The position numbers and the translations under genes were made by a program. 64,000 nucleotides of DNA from positions 1 to 64,000 of the forward strand of contig NZ_JAMFTH010000004.1 of NCBI RefSeq assembly GCF_024195295.1, given 5' to 3'. The notes under the pieces were generated by a model, which saw only the letters and a list, made by a program, of their open reading frames with translations, searched no databases and was not told the origin of the DNA. Source of the stretch: Gilvimarinus xylanilyticus (GTDB lineage Bacteria > Pseudomonadota > Gammaproteobacteria > Pseudomonadales > Cellvibrionaceae). Shown here in pieces: positions 24,705-33,781 of the stretch (the first letter of the stretch is position 1; each line of letters opens with the position of its first letter).

Positions 24705-26302
24705 GATTGCCCTCCCCGCGTAAAGTCAGCTTCCAATTCCTCCAGGGTTTTACCTTTAGTCTCCGGCAACAGCCAATACACCAACACCAACCCAATAATC
24801 GCGAAGACTCCGTAATTCAAAAAGGTGATCGCTGAGCCCCAGTTAGATAACTGCCACGGAAAGATGAATTGCACCATAAAGCTGACAGCGCTGTTGACTA
24901 CACCGATAAACGCCATCCCGACACCTCGCAAATGATTCGGGAAAATTTCCGAGAGCAAAACCCACATCACCGGCCCTAGAGAGACCGCAAACGAGGCTAC
25001 AAACCCGAGAATACCGATTAGAATCAGTGTTGGTTGGATATTGATAGCCGCTTTGATAATCTGGCCCTGCTGCTCGCGCAACTCGCTTTCACTCAGGTAT
25101 TCGCGCAGCGCCCGCTTGAAGGTCACATCATTCTTGTACACCACACCCTCCAGCGGTACCAGGCGGGTTTTTAGCTCAACGTTTTCAATTTCAATTGCTC
25201 GAGCGTCATCCACTACAAAAGTTGCTTGTTTAAAGCCATAAGCACATATTGCCATGCTAAGAATCACGCCGAATAAACCCACCAGAAGCAGAGGGCGGCG
25301 ACCGTAGCGGTCTATGCAGAACATGGCGACCAGAGTAAACACAACATTGGTTAACCCTACCCAGATAGCTTGTACAAATGCTGCGTTTGTGCCCACACCA
25401 CTCTGTTCAAAAATCGTAGGGGCGTAAAAATAAATGGCGTTTACGCCCGTAATTTGCTGAGCCACTCCCAATACCAGCCCCACGACCAGCGCGAGTCGAA
25501 CACTCGGTTTCATTAGCTTCGCGAGCCGTTTAAAGAACGGCTCCAAAGCGCTGGTATGGCTCGCTCGAATCTCTTCCACTTCGCGCTCAGCATCCACTCC
25601 CGGCGTTAGCTTGCGAATGACGGCTAGCGCACGCTTCGACTGGTTGTTCAGGACCAGCCATCGAGGGCTTTCTGGGATTCGTAATAACATCAGTACATAT
25701 AGGCCCGCCGGTACCAACTCTATACCGAGCATCCAACGCCATGTGTGTGAGTCTAAGCCAATCGTATCGACCCAATCGGCTCCCGAGGAAGCGGTCTGCA
25801 ACAAAACATAATTGGCAAAATACGCTGCAGAAAAACCAACGACGATATTTAACTGATTGATGGACACCATACGTCCACGCTGAGAAGGGTGGGATATTTC
25901 AGCAATGTAAATCGGTGCCAACGAGAGCGACCCGAAACCCAAACCACCGATAAAACGCGCAAGGGTGATCGTAAAAAAGTCAGGAGCCAAAGCCGAGAAG
26001 CCGGCGGACACTGTGTACAAAATCGCTATCAACAAAAGCACCGGCTTTCGACCAAAACGATCGCTCAAAGGACCTGCCGAACCACCCGCTATAATCCCGG
26101 CCGCCGTTGGTGCGGCAACCACCAAGCCCATTTGCCAGTCAGAAAGGGCAAAATCGGCTGCTATGGAGGTAATAGCACCAGAGATAATCGAAGCGTCAAA
26201 ACCATAAAGAAACCCGCCCAACGCCACCACAATGGCAAGCCGAAAGGCTTGTGCTGTACCGGCGGTAGGTGCTATGGGCACGGCAGCTGACGGCTGGCTC
26301 AT
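24701..26302 (-). CDS. MFS sugar porter, probable xylose/H+ symporter
   Basis: A 533-aa inner-membrane transporter of the sugar porter family. Signatures are DRFGRKPVLL after TM2, PESPRWLV before the central loop, QITGVNAIYFYAPTIFE in TM7, DRYGRRPLLL after TM8, and PETKGKTLEELE at the end. Twelve membrane segments are visible. An extra hydrophilic, charged segment of about 60 residues (ARAIEIENVELKTRLVPLEG and on) lies between TM9 and TM10, longer than in XylE, though similar inserts occur in bacterial relatives. In this operon it should import xylose. It overlaps PhyH by 4 bp. Confidence 0.93.
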   Translation of the reverse strand: MSQPSAAVPIAPTAGTAQAFRLAIVVALGGFLYGFDASIISGAITSIAADFALSDWQMGLVVAAPTAAGIIAGGSAGPLSDRFGRKPVLLLIAILYTVSAGFSALAPDFFTITLARFIGGLGFGSLSLAPIYIAEISHPSQRGRMVSINQLNIVVGFSAAYFANYVLLQTASSGADWVDTIGLDSHTWRWMLGIELVPAGLYVLMLLRIPESPRWLVLNNQSKRALAVIRKLTPGVDAEREVEEIRASHTSALEPFFKRLAKLMKPSVRLALVVGLVLGVAQQITGVNAIYFYAPTIFEQSGVGTNAAFVQAIWVGLTNVVFTLVAMFCIDRYGRRPLLLVGLFGVILSMAICAYGFKQATFVVDDARAIEIENVELKTRLVPLEGVVYKNDVTFKRALREYLSESELREQQGQIIKAAINIQPTLILIGILGFVASFAVSLGPVMWVLLSEIFPNHLRGVGMAFIGVVNSAVSFMVQFIFPWQLSNWGSAITFLNYGVFAIIGLVLVYWLLPETKGKTLEELEADFTRGGQS

Positions 26303-27021
26303 GCTCCACCTCCCGCCAACCGGTCTTCCACCACGGAACTGGTCTCAAACTTATACCGCATATTGCGATAAACACACACATCGGTAATGTCTTCCGGCGT
26401 CCCCTTCGGACAACACCGGTAATTGGTAGACACGCGGTAGCCCCCGACGACCGGACGCACCCGATGCCAGGTGTGGCCATGAAGCATAACCAGTGTGCCT
26501 TTTTTCGGGGTAAGCACTACTTGATCATCGAACTCTTCGTTTACCTCCCCCACGGTAATAGTACCCCGGCGGTGAGAACCGGGAATGACCAAGGTCTGAC
26601 CGCCCACTTCCTCACGAATATCGTCAGTGTAAATCAGGCGGTTGACGTTGAAGCGTGCAGCGCTTTCTTCCGGGTCACAATCCTGGTGCCAGGCCTGGCC
26701 TTTGGTTCCCTTGCGGGAAAACATGGTCATGCAATACAACGAATACCAGCCCTCTCCCAGTAGCGCTTCGGTCAGCGCCGTAAGGCGGGGATCATTCTCC
26801 GCCACATCGAAGGCATTCTGCCCCTCTTGCTGGGGAAACCAGGGAATGACTTCCGTGGCAGACTTATTCAAAAACTCATCCGTATGAAGAAATGCCGGGC
26901 TCGAGCCAAAATGGCGAACAATGAGTTCCTGGTATTGATCCATCAATTCAGGCTCAAAAAAATCTTCCAGCACCAGATAACCATCGCGCCAGAATTGTTG
27001 GGCTAACGCTTCGTAGTTCAT
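26299..27021 (-). CDS. PhyH-family Fe(II)/2-oxoglutarate oxygenase
   Basis: A 240-aa cytoplasmic oxygenase of the phytanoyl-CoA dioxygenase family. The iron ligands are H112 and D114 (WHQDCD) and a distal His in LHGHTWHRVRP, with R195 placed for 2-oxoglutarate. No signal peptide is present. Its place in a xylose operon is odd, because PhyH enzymes usually hydroxylate small molecules or acyl chains. It may act on a modified sugar or a halogenated or methylated compound. The start is the ATG at 27021; the GH43 gene ends 111 bp upstream. Confidence 0.88.
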   Translation of the reverse strand: MNYEALAQQFWRDGYLVLEDFFEPELMDQYQELIVRHFGSSPAFLHTDEFLNKSATEVIPWFPQQEGQNAFDVAENDPRLTALTEALLGEGWYSLYCMTMFSRKGTKGQAWHQDCDPEESAARFNVNRLIYTDDIREEVGGQTLVIPGSHRRGTITVGEVNEEFDDQVVLTPKKGTLVMLHGHTWHRVRPVVGGYRVSTNYRCCPKGTPEDITDVCVYRNMRYKFETSSVVEDRLAGGGA

Positions 27022-27131
27022 ATAACCCCCGACCCTCTACGGTCTTTCGTTATTGTAAAGTTAGTTATTCAGCGGGTGCCGGCTTTTAAAGCCTTACCTC
27101 TATGTGCAACACCCGACGTTTTTTATTACAC

Positions 27132-28736
27132 CTAAGACTCTCTACGGTACGAGAAATGGCCAAAGTCCGCCGCTCGGGCCGTGCCGTTCAAATCCTGACA
27201 CGCCATTCCGATAAACGTCCCGGTAAAGCTGGCTCCCTCCCCTTTCCCCGCCTCGCAGGATAGGTAGCGATAATCCAGCGTTACCGGCAGCTCAATCCAC
27301 TCGCTATCGTCATAACGATAAGAGAAGGTCAGCTCCGCTCGACGCACAACCGCTTTCAGGTGCACTTGGCAACCGGGCTTCAGCGCAATGGGCTCGACCG
27401 GAAAGCTGGCTTCCAAGCCCTGCTCAGCGTGGCAGGACATAATAGCCAGCTGCTTGCCTTTTTCTTCATCATGAGAGATGTATAGGTAATGAAACTTCTG
27501 TGAATTGTAGTAGCAGACAAGACCAGCCATTTGCTGAAAACTCTCGGGCTCAAATTCTACTGAGGTACTCGCTTCGCATTCCAGACTGTCCTGGCGCAGA
27601 GCAACAAAAGAGGACTCGTAATAGCTGCCTAGAGACTCACGCCCAAACAAACGAAGGTAACCTGACCGCTCAGTCAAGCTGAACAAGCGCTCGTGGCGCG
27701 GTGTTCTCAACCATTGAAATGCCGATGGCAGCTCGCTCTGCTCAAAGTCGAAATCAGTCGCCGGTATTGACCAAGGTTGCTCCGGCAGGTCCGGCGCCTG
27801 GACCGAGTCTTCCGGCAGACCGGCCCCATTGTCCAGACGCAACCAGCCCTGCTCGTCCCAGCGCACGCGCTGTATGGAAGACTCCCTCCCCAGAGGACTA
27901 AAGCGATCAATAGAGGACAGAGGCCGCGAGCACAAATGGACCGCATAGTGCTCGTTTCCGTCAGGTGTATCCACCACCGAGCCATGACCACAGCGCTGCA
28001 GAGGAAGATCGGGATTATCTTTAGCGGTAATAAAATGGCCGTTAGGATCCAACTCATAAGGGCCACTTAATGAACGCGAGCGAGCCAAAGTCATCGCGTG
28101 GTTATAGCCCGTACCACCTTCGGCAGTCAAAAGATAATAATATCCATCGCGCTTATATATGTGGGGCCCTTCTGTAAAACCAAGCTCGGATCCTTTGAAT
28201 ATATTCTGCGGTGAACCGACAAGTTTTCCAGAGGAAGTATCGTACTCTTGCAGCATAATACCGCCAAAAAACGTCCTGTCAGGTCTATGGTCCCAAACCA
28301 TATTAGTCAACCATTTGCGACCATCATCGTCATGAAATAGTGATGGATCAAAACCACTACTGTTTAAATAAATTGGATCGCTCCACTCGCCATCAATACT
28401 CTCACAGGTGGTGAGGTAGTTATGAGTATCCTTAAAATTTCCGTCAAAGCGCTTGACGTCGGTGTAGACCAGCCAGAAAACCCCATCAGCCCAAGTCAGA
28501 CAGGGCGCCCAAACGCCACAGGAATCCGGTTCGCCTGTCATATCCAAAAGCGCAGCACGGTTAAGTGGGCGACTTACTAAGCGCCAGTTCTTTAAGTCAC
28601 GCGAATGATGAATTTGTACTCCTGGATACCACTCAAAGGTAGAAGTAGCAATGTAAAAGTCTTCGCCAACACGAACGATGGAAGGGTCGGGATTGAAACC
28701 CGGTAAGATGGGGTTATTAATCTTTTTAGTGGTCAT
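27132..28736 (-). CDS. xynB: GH43 beta-xylosidase
   Basis: A 534-aa cytoplasmic exo-acting enzyme that releases xylose from xylo-oligosaccharides. The five-bladed propeller carries D17 (NPDPSI), D130 (GFDPSLF) and E189 (TEGPHIY). This is the D/D/E set of Selenomonas SXA (D14, D127, E186) shifted by three, which supports the GH43_11 group. A C-terminal beta-sandwich (about 330-534) completes the pocket as in that group. No signal peptide, so substrate must be imported. First gene of the operon that runs to 22607. Some GH43 enzymes also cut arabinosides or beta-1,3-linked xylose. Confidence 0.95.
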   Translation of the reverse strand: MTTKKINNPILPGFNPDPSIVRVGEDFYIATSTFEWYPGVQIHHSRDLKNWRLVSRPLNRAALLDMTGEPDSCGVWAPCLTWADGVFWLVYTDVKRFDGNFKDTHNYLTTCESIDGEWSDPIYLNSSGFDPSLFHDDDGRKWLTNMVWDHRPDRTFFGGIMLQEYDTSSGKLVGSPQNIFKGSELGFTEGPHIYKRDGYYYLLTAEGGTGYNHAMTLARSRSLSGPYELDPNGHFITAKDNPDLPLQRCGHGSVVDTPDGNEHYAVHLCSRPLSSIDRFSPLGRESSIQRVRWDEQGWLRLDNGAGLPEDSVQAPDLPEQPWSIPATDFDFEQSELPSAFQWLRTPRHERLFSLTERSGYLRLFGRESLGSYYESSFVALRQDSLECEASTSVEFEPESFQQMAGLVCYYNSQKFHYLYISHDEEKGKQLAIMSCHAEQGLEASFPVEPIALKPGCQVHLKAVVRRAELTFSYRYDDSEWIELPVTLDYRYLSCEAGKGEGASFTGTFIGMACQDLNGTARAADFGHFSYRRES

Positions 28737-28943
28737 GGAATAACATCTTTTTTACTGAATTGTATTCAATGCTGATCGATATTTAACACCCGCCTCCGTG
28801 CTCACAAACCATATAGTTCATGAGTTGGTATCATTGACCTAACTGTCGTAAGCTCGGTAAAGAAGTGACAGCCAGAATCCGTTGTTAGTCGACCAATCGT
28901 TTATTGCGTTTATTTTTCACTCGCTAAGCGAGCTGTTGCGTGA

Positions 28944-28971
28944 AAAAAATGGCTGCCCGAAGACAGCCAAA
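28944..28971 (-). terminator. Intrinsic terminator facing an orphan promoter region
   Basis: Read on the minus strand: TGGCTG-hairpin-CAGCCA followed by TTTTTTT. It lies upstream of the GH43 gene, and would stop any transcript started at the LacI operator at 29258. No gene is left between them. GH43 must therefore have its own promoter in 28737-28940. Confidence 0.8.
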
Positions 28972-29257
28972 AGCGCTTAGGGAGGATATCCTCTTACTAA
29001 GTCTAGCTTTGGAGAGCTCAGCTAGAAGGTCGCGCAAACTCTTAGTTATGGATTTAAGCGAACAGCTTTAGGGCCAACGTCACCATTAAATTTTTATTTA
29101 ACACCTGCACTTCGTGGCCCAGGAGGCCCACTACAGGCCTCCGACTACAACTCTATTGCATAAGAGCCTTCAGATTATAGTTTCGCTCATAGCCGATAAT
29201 GACGCCCAAAGCCCGTGATGGCGCTACACCGCCATTAAGCACGGACACCTCTTACTC
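28972..29257. other. Leader or gene remnant between operator and terminator
   Basis: About 285 bp, short frames only on both strands. It includes a GGAGGCC/GGCCTCC hairpin near 29120-29140. It looks like the two ends of a lost, LacI-regulated gene with the body removed, next to an IS66 relic. Confidence 0.4.
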
Positions 29258-29275
29258 GTTACCGTTAACGTTAAC
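29258..29275. promoter_or_regulatory. LacI-type operator, copy 1
   Basis: GTTACCGTTAACGTTAAC is identical to the operator before the TonB receptor gene at 36775 and 16 of 18 bases identical to that at 54682. It contains the palindrome GTTAACGTTAAC. The LacI-family regulator at 36902 is the likely binder. Confidence 0.8.
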
Positions 29276-29479
29276 AGTGAGGTGGTGCAAAGTCAATATA
29301 ATTTTTTCAGCAAGTCTACCCATGCCAAACATCACTAAAGCAAAAGAGCTAAACCACTAGCCGTCTAATCCTCTCGGTAAGAGTAGCGAGTCACATTAAA
29401 AATACTTGTCGATTGGAAAAATACAGCTTCGAATACCTGGTGCGCGATAAATAATCGAATAGAAAGGGGTCAGTACTGC

Positions 29480-30560
29480 ACCAACCACCTCGTTAAAGTT
29501 GTTATAGGTCTTTTCTAGCGCTCCACTGCAGAAATACCTCCAAGGCCTCGACACTTTGCGCGACAGGCGCTCCTTAAAAGCCACATGTAAGAAATTGTAC
29601 GGTTCAGCCCGTTAGTCTTGGCCCTTTCGATCAAGCTGTAAGGACAAGTGCGGGCCTTGGCTCCGGCCTGCCTGTTGTCGATGGGGTGGACACCATCGTC
29701 TAGATAACGGACGAGTCTACCTCACTGATTATCCAGGTATAACAATGCGTTGCCAGTCGCGCTTTGACACGGCACATTCGTCAGCCTTTTCTCCGTTCAG
29801 ACTCTGAACTTGTCGGTGATCGGCCTTGCCAGCTTTTCCCTTTTTCTGGACAACTTTGGCCTCCATGAGCTGTCGTCGGTCATGGGACCAGCAACCAAGG
29901 CGGGTAATGCGGTAATCCTTGCACGCTTTTCCGTAGCCTTCGTAGCGATCTATTATGAGGGTGCGAACGGCCCATCGAGTAGGTCCATCGGCACCGGCTG
30001 ACGCCGGGAGTCGGCGTAACGGAATAACAGGTGGGAGTGGAGCGAACCTGCCCATCACCCACATGTAACATCGACTCTCGGCGGTTTTGCGCGACCCGTT
30101 ATGCAGATACACAGTCGCTTCGTCCAGGTGCATGACGGACTGTTCCAGAAGCGAGCCATTCAGTATGGCTGATCAATCGTTTTCCAACTGTCCCGAACGA
30201 ATCGTCCCAGTACAGCACTTCAATTTATTGCGTTTTGTTGCAGAAGGCACACAGCGCTCGACTAATAATCGAGAGTGCCATGTCATCCTGAACGATGACA
30301 TTCAACAGTTGATAGCCTTGCGAAAGTCACCAGCTTACAATGTAGGTGATTTTCGACACCCTCGAGCCACTGGATCATGCCGCCAAGGCCGTGACCGGGT
30401 GGTGCAATGCTGCCCCAATCGCGCGGAAATCTTCGCCGTGACTGAACAGTAGCGCATCGCCACCTCACCAAACTGCTTAGACTCGGCCAGAACGGTTTGG
30501 ATTAACCCGCTTTGCTCGAACTCTTCGATCAAAACCGGCCACTCAGACTGAGGAGGTATT
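29480..30560 (-). pseudogene. Relic of an IS66-family insertion sequence
   Basis: Fragments of all three IS66 genes are in order on the minus strand, broken by frameshifts. TnpA-like: LIEEFEQSGLIQT near 30530. TnpB-like: GDFRKAIN, then an FCNK and VLYWDDS region near 30200-30350. TnpC: YMWVMGRFAP, then RYEGYGKACKDYRITRLGCW (29850-30030). A displaced TnpC end follows: YLDDGVHPIDN and YSLIERAKTNGLN (29600-29720). The catalytic core is missing in part. I could not define terminal repeats. It sits inside the xylan region, so it inserted and decayed after the locus formed. Confidence 0.85.
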
Positions 30561-30714
30561 TTTCATAAAAACCTTCTGTTATTGAAAACACAAAAGCTAC
30601 ATACATCAAGCTAGATTGGGGAGGTAGGATTTAGCTTGGCGCTTAATAATAAACTGTCTAGACGCCGGCCCGTCCTGTCGTTATAGTGTAGATTCGTTTA
30701 AAAAAGAGAATAAT

Positions 30715-32253
30715 ATGCCCCAAAATATAAAACGTGTGATTATACTCGGTGGCGGCAGTGCCGGATGGTTAACCGCGAGCATTATCGCAGCCGAGCACGG
30801 CGGAAGAAACTCCGCCAACATCCAGTTAACCTTGATCGAATCACCCGATGTCGCAACAGTGGGGGTCGGAGAAGGCACTTGGCCGACAATGCGTCAAACA
30901 CTAAGAAAAATTGGTATATCAGAAACAACCTTTTTCCGCGAGTGCGATGCATCATTTAAACAAGGTTCACAGTTTCGTGGCTGGGCAGATGGGACCGATA
31001 ATGATACATACTATCACCCGTTCGTACTGCCAGAAGGGTATCTCGACACCGACTTGCATCGCTACTGGCAGCAGAATTGCCAGGATACTTCTTTCGCTGA
31101 CGCTTTTACAGTTCAGACTCATTTGTGCAAGCTCGAATTGGCTCCCAAACAATTCGCAACACCGGATTACGCAGCCGTCGTCAATTACGGCTACCACCTA
31201 AACGTCGGGAAATTCGGTCAACTATTACAGCGCCACGCGACACAAAACCTTGGCGTAGCCCATATCCTCGACCATGTGACAGGCATTAACAGTTTAAGCA
31301 ATGGTGATATAGCGTCTCTCAGAACTCGCGATAACGGCGAACTTAACGCTGACTTATTTATCGATTGCAGCGGCAGCGCGTCGCTACTATTAGGCAAACA
31401 CTTTAGTGTAGCCTGGAATGATTGCCGACCATTTCTATTCAATGATCGGGCAATTACCACTCAGATACCCTACAACAACCCTCAAGCCCCAGTAGCATCT
31501 ACCACTATATCCACAGCACAACCCGAAGGCTGGATTTGGGACATTGCGTTACCAACACGACGCGGTGTCGGGCACGTTTACGCTAGTGACTTCACTAGTG
31601 ATGAACATGCCGAACATCATCTGCGTAAATACGCCGCACGTGACATAGGCGAAAAAAGCGCAGAACAACTAGACGTTAAAACGATAAAATTTGAGCCCGG
31701 TCACCGCAAACAGTTTTGGCATCGTAATTGTGTGGCTGTGGGGATGTCCGCTGGCTTTATAGAACCATTAGAAGCCTCCGCTTTGGTGCTAGTAGAATTA
31801 GCTGCCCAGATGATTCGCGACGAACTACCCAAAAATCGCGAGATGATGGACCTTGTAGCCCGGAACTTTAACAGTAAATTCCTATATCGCTGGGAACGTA
31901 TTATCGAATTTCTAAAATTGCATTATTTACTGTCGCAACGCGAGGAAGGCTACTGGAAAACACATCGCCAGCCAGCAACGATTCCAAGCCACTTAGAAGA
32001 AAAACTTCAACTATGGCGTTACCGCCCGCCATCTGAATACGACTTTGATCGAAAAGACGAGATCTTTTCCTCTGCCAGCTATCAATATGTATTGTACGGA
32101 ATGGGATTTCACACTGAGATGAGGGCCTCCAACAAGGCAGCTGATTACGACAAGATTATCGAGCGTCACTTAAACCAAAACAGAGAAAAACTAGGTAAGT
32201 ATACACGTGGCTTGCCAAGTAATCGGGCCCTTATTTCTCACCTATGTCGCTAG
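30715..32253 (+). CDS. Tryptophan-halogenase-family flavoprotein
   Basis: A 512-aa FAD-dependent enzyme of the tryptophan halogenase family. The FAD fold is GGGSAGW (12-18), the active-site lysine candidate is K82 (DASFK), and GEGTWPTM is typical. The WxWxIP motif is present as GWIWDIALPTRRGVG, so the Pro is displaced. In Cellvibrio- and Xanthomonas-like bacteria such genes often lie beside TonB receptors for sugars, where their substrate is unknown; a chlorination role is not established for these. There is no signal peptide. Confidence 0.9.
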   Translation: MPQNIKRVIILGGGSAGWLTASIIAAEHGGRNSANIQLTLIESPDVATVGVGEGTWPTMRQTLRKIGISETTFFRECDASFKQGSQFRGWADGTDNDTYYHPFVLPEGYLDTDLHRYWQQNCQDTSFADAFTVQTHLCKLELAPKQFATPDYAAVVNYGYHLNVGKFGQLLQRHATQNLGVAHILDHVTGINSLSNGDIASLRTRDNGELNADLFIDCSGSASLLLGKHFSVAWNDCRPFLFNDRAITTQIPYNNPQAPVASTTISTAQPEGWIWDIALPTRRGVGHVYASDFTSDEHAEHHLRKYAARDIGEKSAEQLDVKTIKFEPGHRKQFWHRNCVAVGMSAGFIEPLEASALVLVELAAQMIRDELPKNREMMDLVARNFNSKFLYRWERIIEFLKLHYLLSQREEGYWKTHRQPATIPSHLEEKLQLWRYRPPSEYDFDRKDEIFSSASYQYVLYGMGFHTEMRASNKAADYDKIIERHLNQNREKLGKYTRGLPSNRALISHLCR

Positions 32254-32556
32254 GCAATGTATGAGAAAGTACTGAAATTTAAAAATTCGATTTTTCTTCG
32301 GGGCTTTCTAATTCTAGGAAAACAATAAAAGCTCATATTTACCAGTTTTGACGTGAAACTCGCTTTGGGACGCCCCAAGTCCATCTAGAGCATCTTTCCC
32401 AACAACTATAAGTCACTGTTTTCTAGATCCAGCGCCGCGTCATGCCACCCTTTGAAAGCTACTTAGAGGTTTCTACTCACCATAGCAAAGCTGCGCCGCA
32501 ACTTGCACGAACCACACGAAAAAGCTACGGCACAGCACTTTTAATTTAGGTGGAAA
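32254..32556. other. Intergenic stretch, nothing recognised
   Basis: About 300 bp between convergent genes. No hairpin with T-run and no gene is evident. Confidence 0.4.
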
Positions 32557-32811
32557 TTAGGGACGAAGGTCAACTAAGTAGCCCCCATTCGCAGTTGCCC
32601 AGATTTGAAGTTGGGAATACTCACGCTCACCCACAGGAATAAAGGCCATTCCCCCATAGGTACTTCCACCATACCCACCGACCAACCGCCATTCACAACC
32701 AGCGTAATTAGTAAAATCACTGGCCGGCGGAAGCGCCTGAGCCATAGACGCCAACAATACTGCCACGCCCGCTGATACGAACTTTAATACGCTCTTGATA
32801 CTATTCTTCAT
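32557..32811 (-). CDS. Small secreted protein
   Basis: An 84-aa precursor with a clear Sec signal peptide (MKNSIKSVLKFVSAGVAVLL, cleaved near MAQA-LPP). The mature part is about 58 residues with one Cys and a glycine-rich GGYGGSTYGG loop. An AGGAG-like sequence (rc of ACTCCTTAC) precedes the ATG. I do not recognise the family. Confidence 0.65.
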   Translation of the reverse strand: MKNSIKSVLKFVSAGVAVLLASMAQALPPASDFTNYAGCEWRLVGGYGGSTYGGMAFIPVGEREYSQLQIWATANGGYLVDLRP

Positions 32812-32875
32812 AATGTACTCCTTACATTGAACTGAACTAATGCGGTAGCACTAGCCATTTGGGGCTTTCCCCAAA

Positions 32876-33592
32876 TTAATCATCCGTTAGATTAATCAGT
32901 GATTGACCATCTCTTCCGATGTAAACTTCGACCTCCCCCGCTTCAAAGTTAGGCACCATCACGAACTCGGATTTAACGCTGGATACCAGAGCAGAGGATA
33001 GTTTCTGATATATAGTGTTGTGGTCGCCGCTGTACAGTCTTAACCGACATGACCGAATTTTGCATTCAACTTCACTCAAAGAAATATTATAAAGCGATTC
33101 ATCCTCTAAAAATAAATCAATAATTTCTTGATTTTTTTCAGTAGCCTTGACCCGATCACCAATATTTTGATTTTCAAAATCAGATGCTACGTTATCGAAA
33201 GTAGGACTTTGCTTTCCAGACAACAATCGATCTTTAATATACAACCCTCGGGCAGCACTCTTTATTATCTCCTCTTCAGCTATAGGAGATTTTTTTACAG
33301 CCACAACCTTCTTTATGGTTTTAGTATCCTTCGACCAATCAACCTCTAAAGATTCACTGATTTTTTCTGACGTAGATGTACCTTCAACTATTATTTTTTC
33401 AGAACTCCTATCCTTACCCTTACCATACTTATGCTCAAGGGAAGCGACATGATTCTGTAGATAAATTATTTTTTCATTTTCCTTATGGCACGAACCTTCA
33501 CCATGAAAACGTTTTTCATCACCCGAATATTTTAAGAAAAAACCTAGAAAGAAAAAAATCGAGCAGGAAAAAATAATATTAAATCCTTTCAT
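32876..33592 (-). CDS. Membrane-anchored hypothetical protein
   Basis: A 238-aa protein with one N-terminal hydrophobic segment (about 4-22, rich in Phe) that may be an uncleaved anchor or signal. A charged, probably helical region (40-160) follows, then a compact C-terminal part with two Cys (EVECKIRSCRLRLYSG). It is Lys-rich and more AT-rich than its neighbours, which suggests separate origin. Family unknown. A GAGGAATAG-like site precedes the ATG. Confidence 0.65.
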   Translation of the reverse strand: MKGFNIIFSCSIFFFLGFFLKYSGDEKRFHGEGSCHKENEKIIYLQNHVASLEHKYGKGKDRSSEKIIVEGTSTSEKISESLEVDWSKDTKTIKKVVAVKKSPIAEEEIIKSAARGLYIKDRLLSGKQSPTFDNVASDFENQNIGDRVKATEKNQEIIDLFLEDESLYNISLSEVECKIRSCRLRLYSGDHNTIYQKLSSALVSSVKSEFVMVPNFEAGEVEVYIGRDGQSLINLTDD

Positions 33593-33738
33593 TATCTATT
33601 CCTCTCTTATTCCTCATAAAATCTATATAATATTTATCGGTCGACTAATCATAGATTTCAATTTAAGTCATTAACGAATATAGCAAAACCAAAACGTAGA
33701 ACTTTATAATTAGCTTTAACAACTCGCAAAAAGTAGTA

Positions 33739-33766
33739 AAAAAAGCCGCCCAAAGGCGGCTTTTTT
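33739..33766. terminator. Bidirectional intrinsic terminator of the TonB receptor gene
   Basis: AAAAAAGCCGCC-CAAA-GGCGGCTTTTTT, a perfect 12-bp stem with A and T tracts on the two sides, 15 bp beyond the receptor stop codon. Confidence 0.95.
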
Positions 33767-33781
33767 ACCGAACATTACAAA

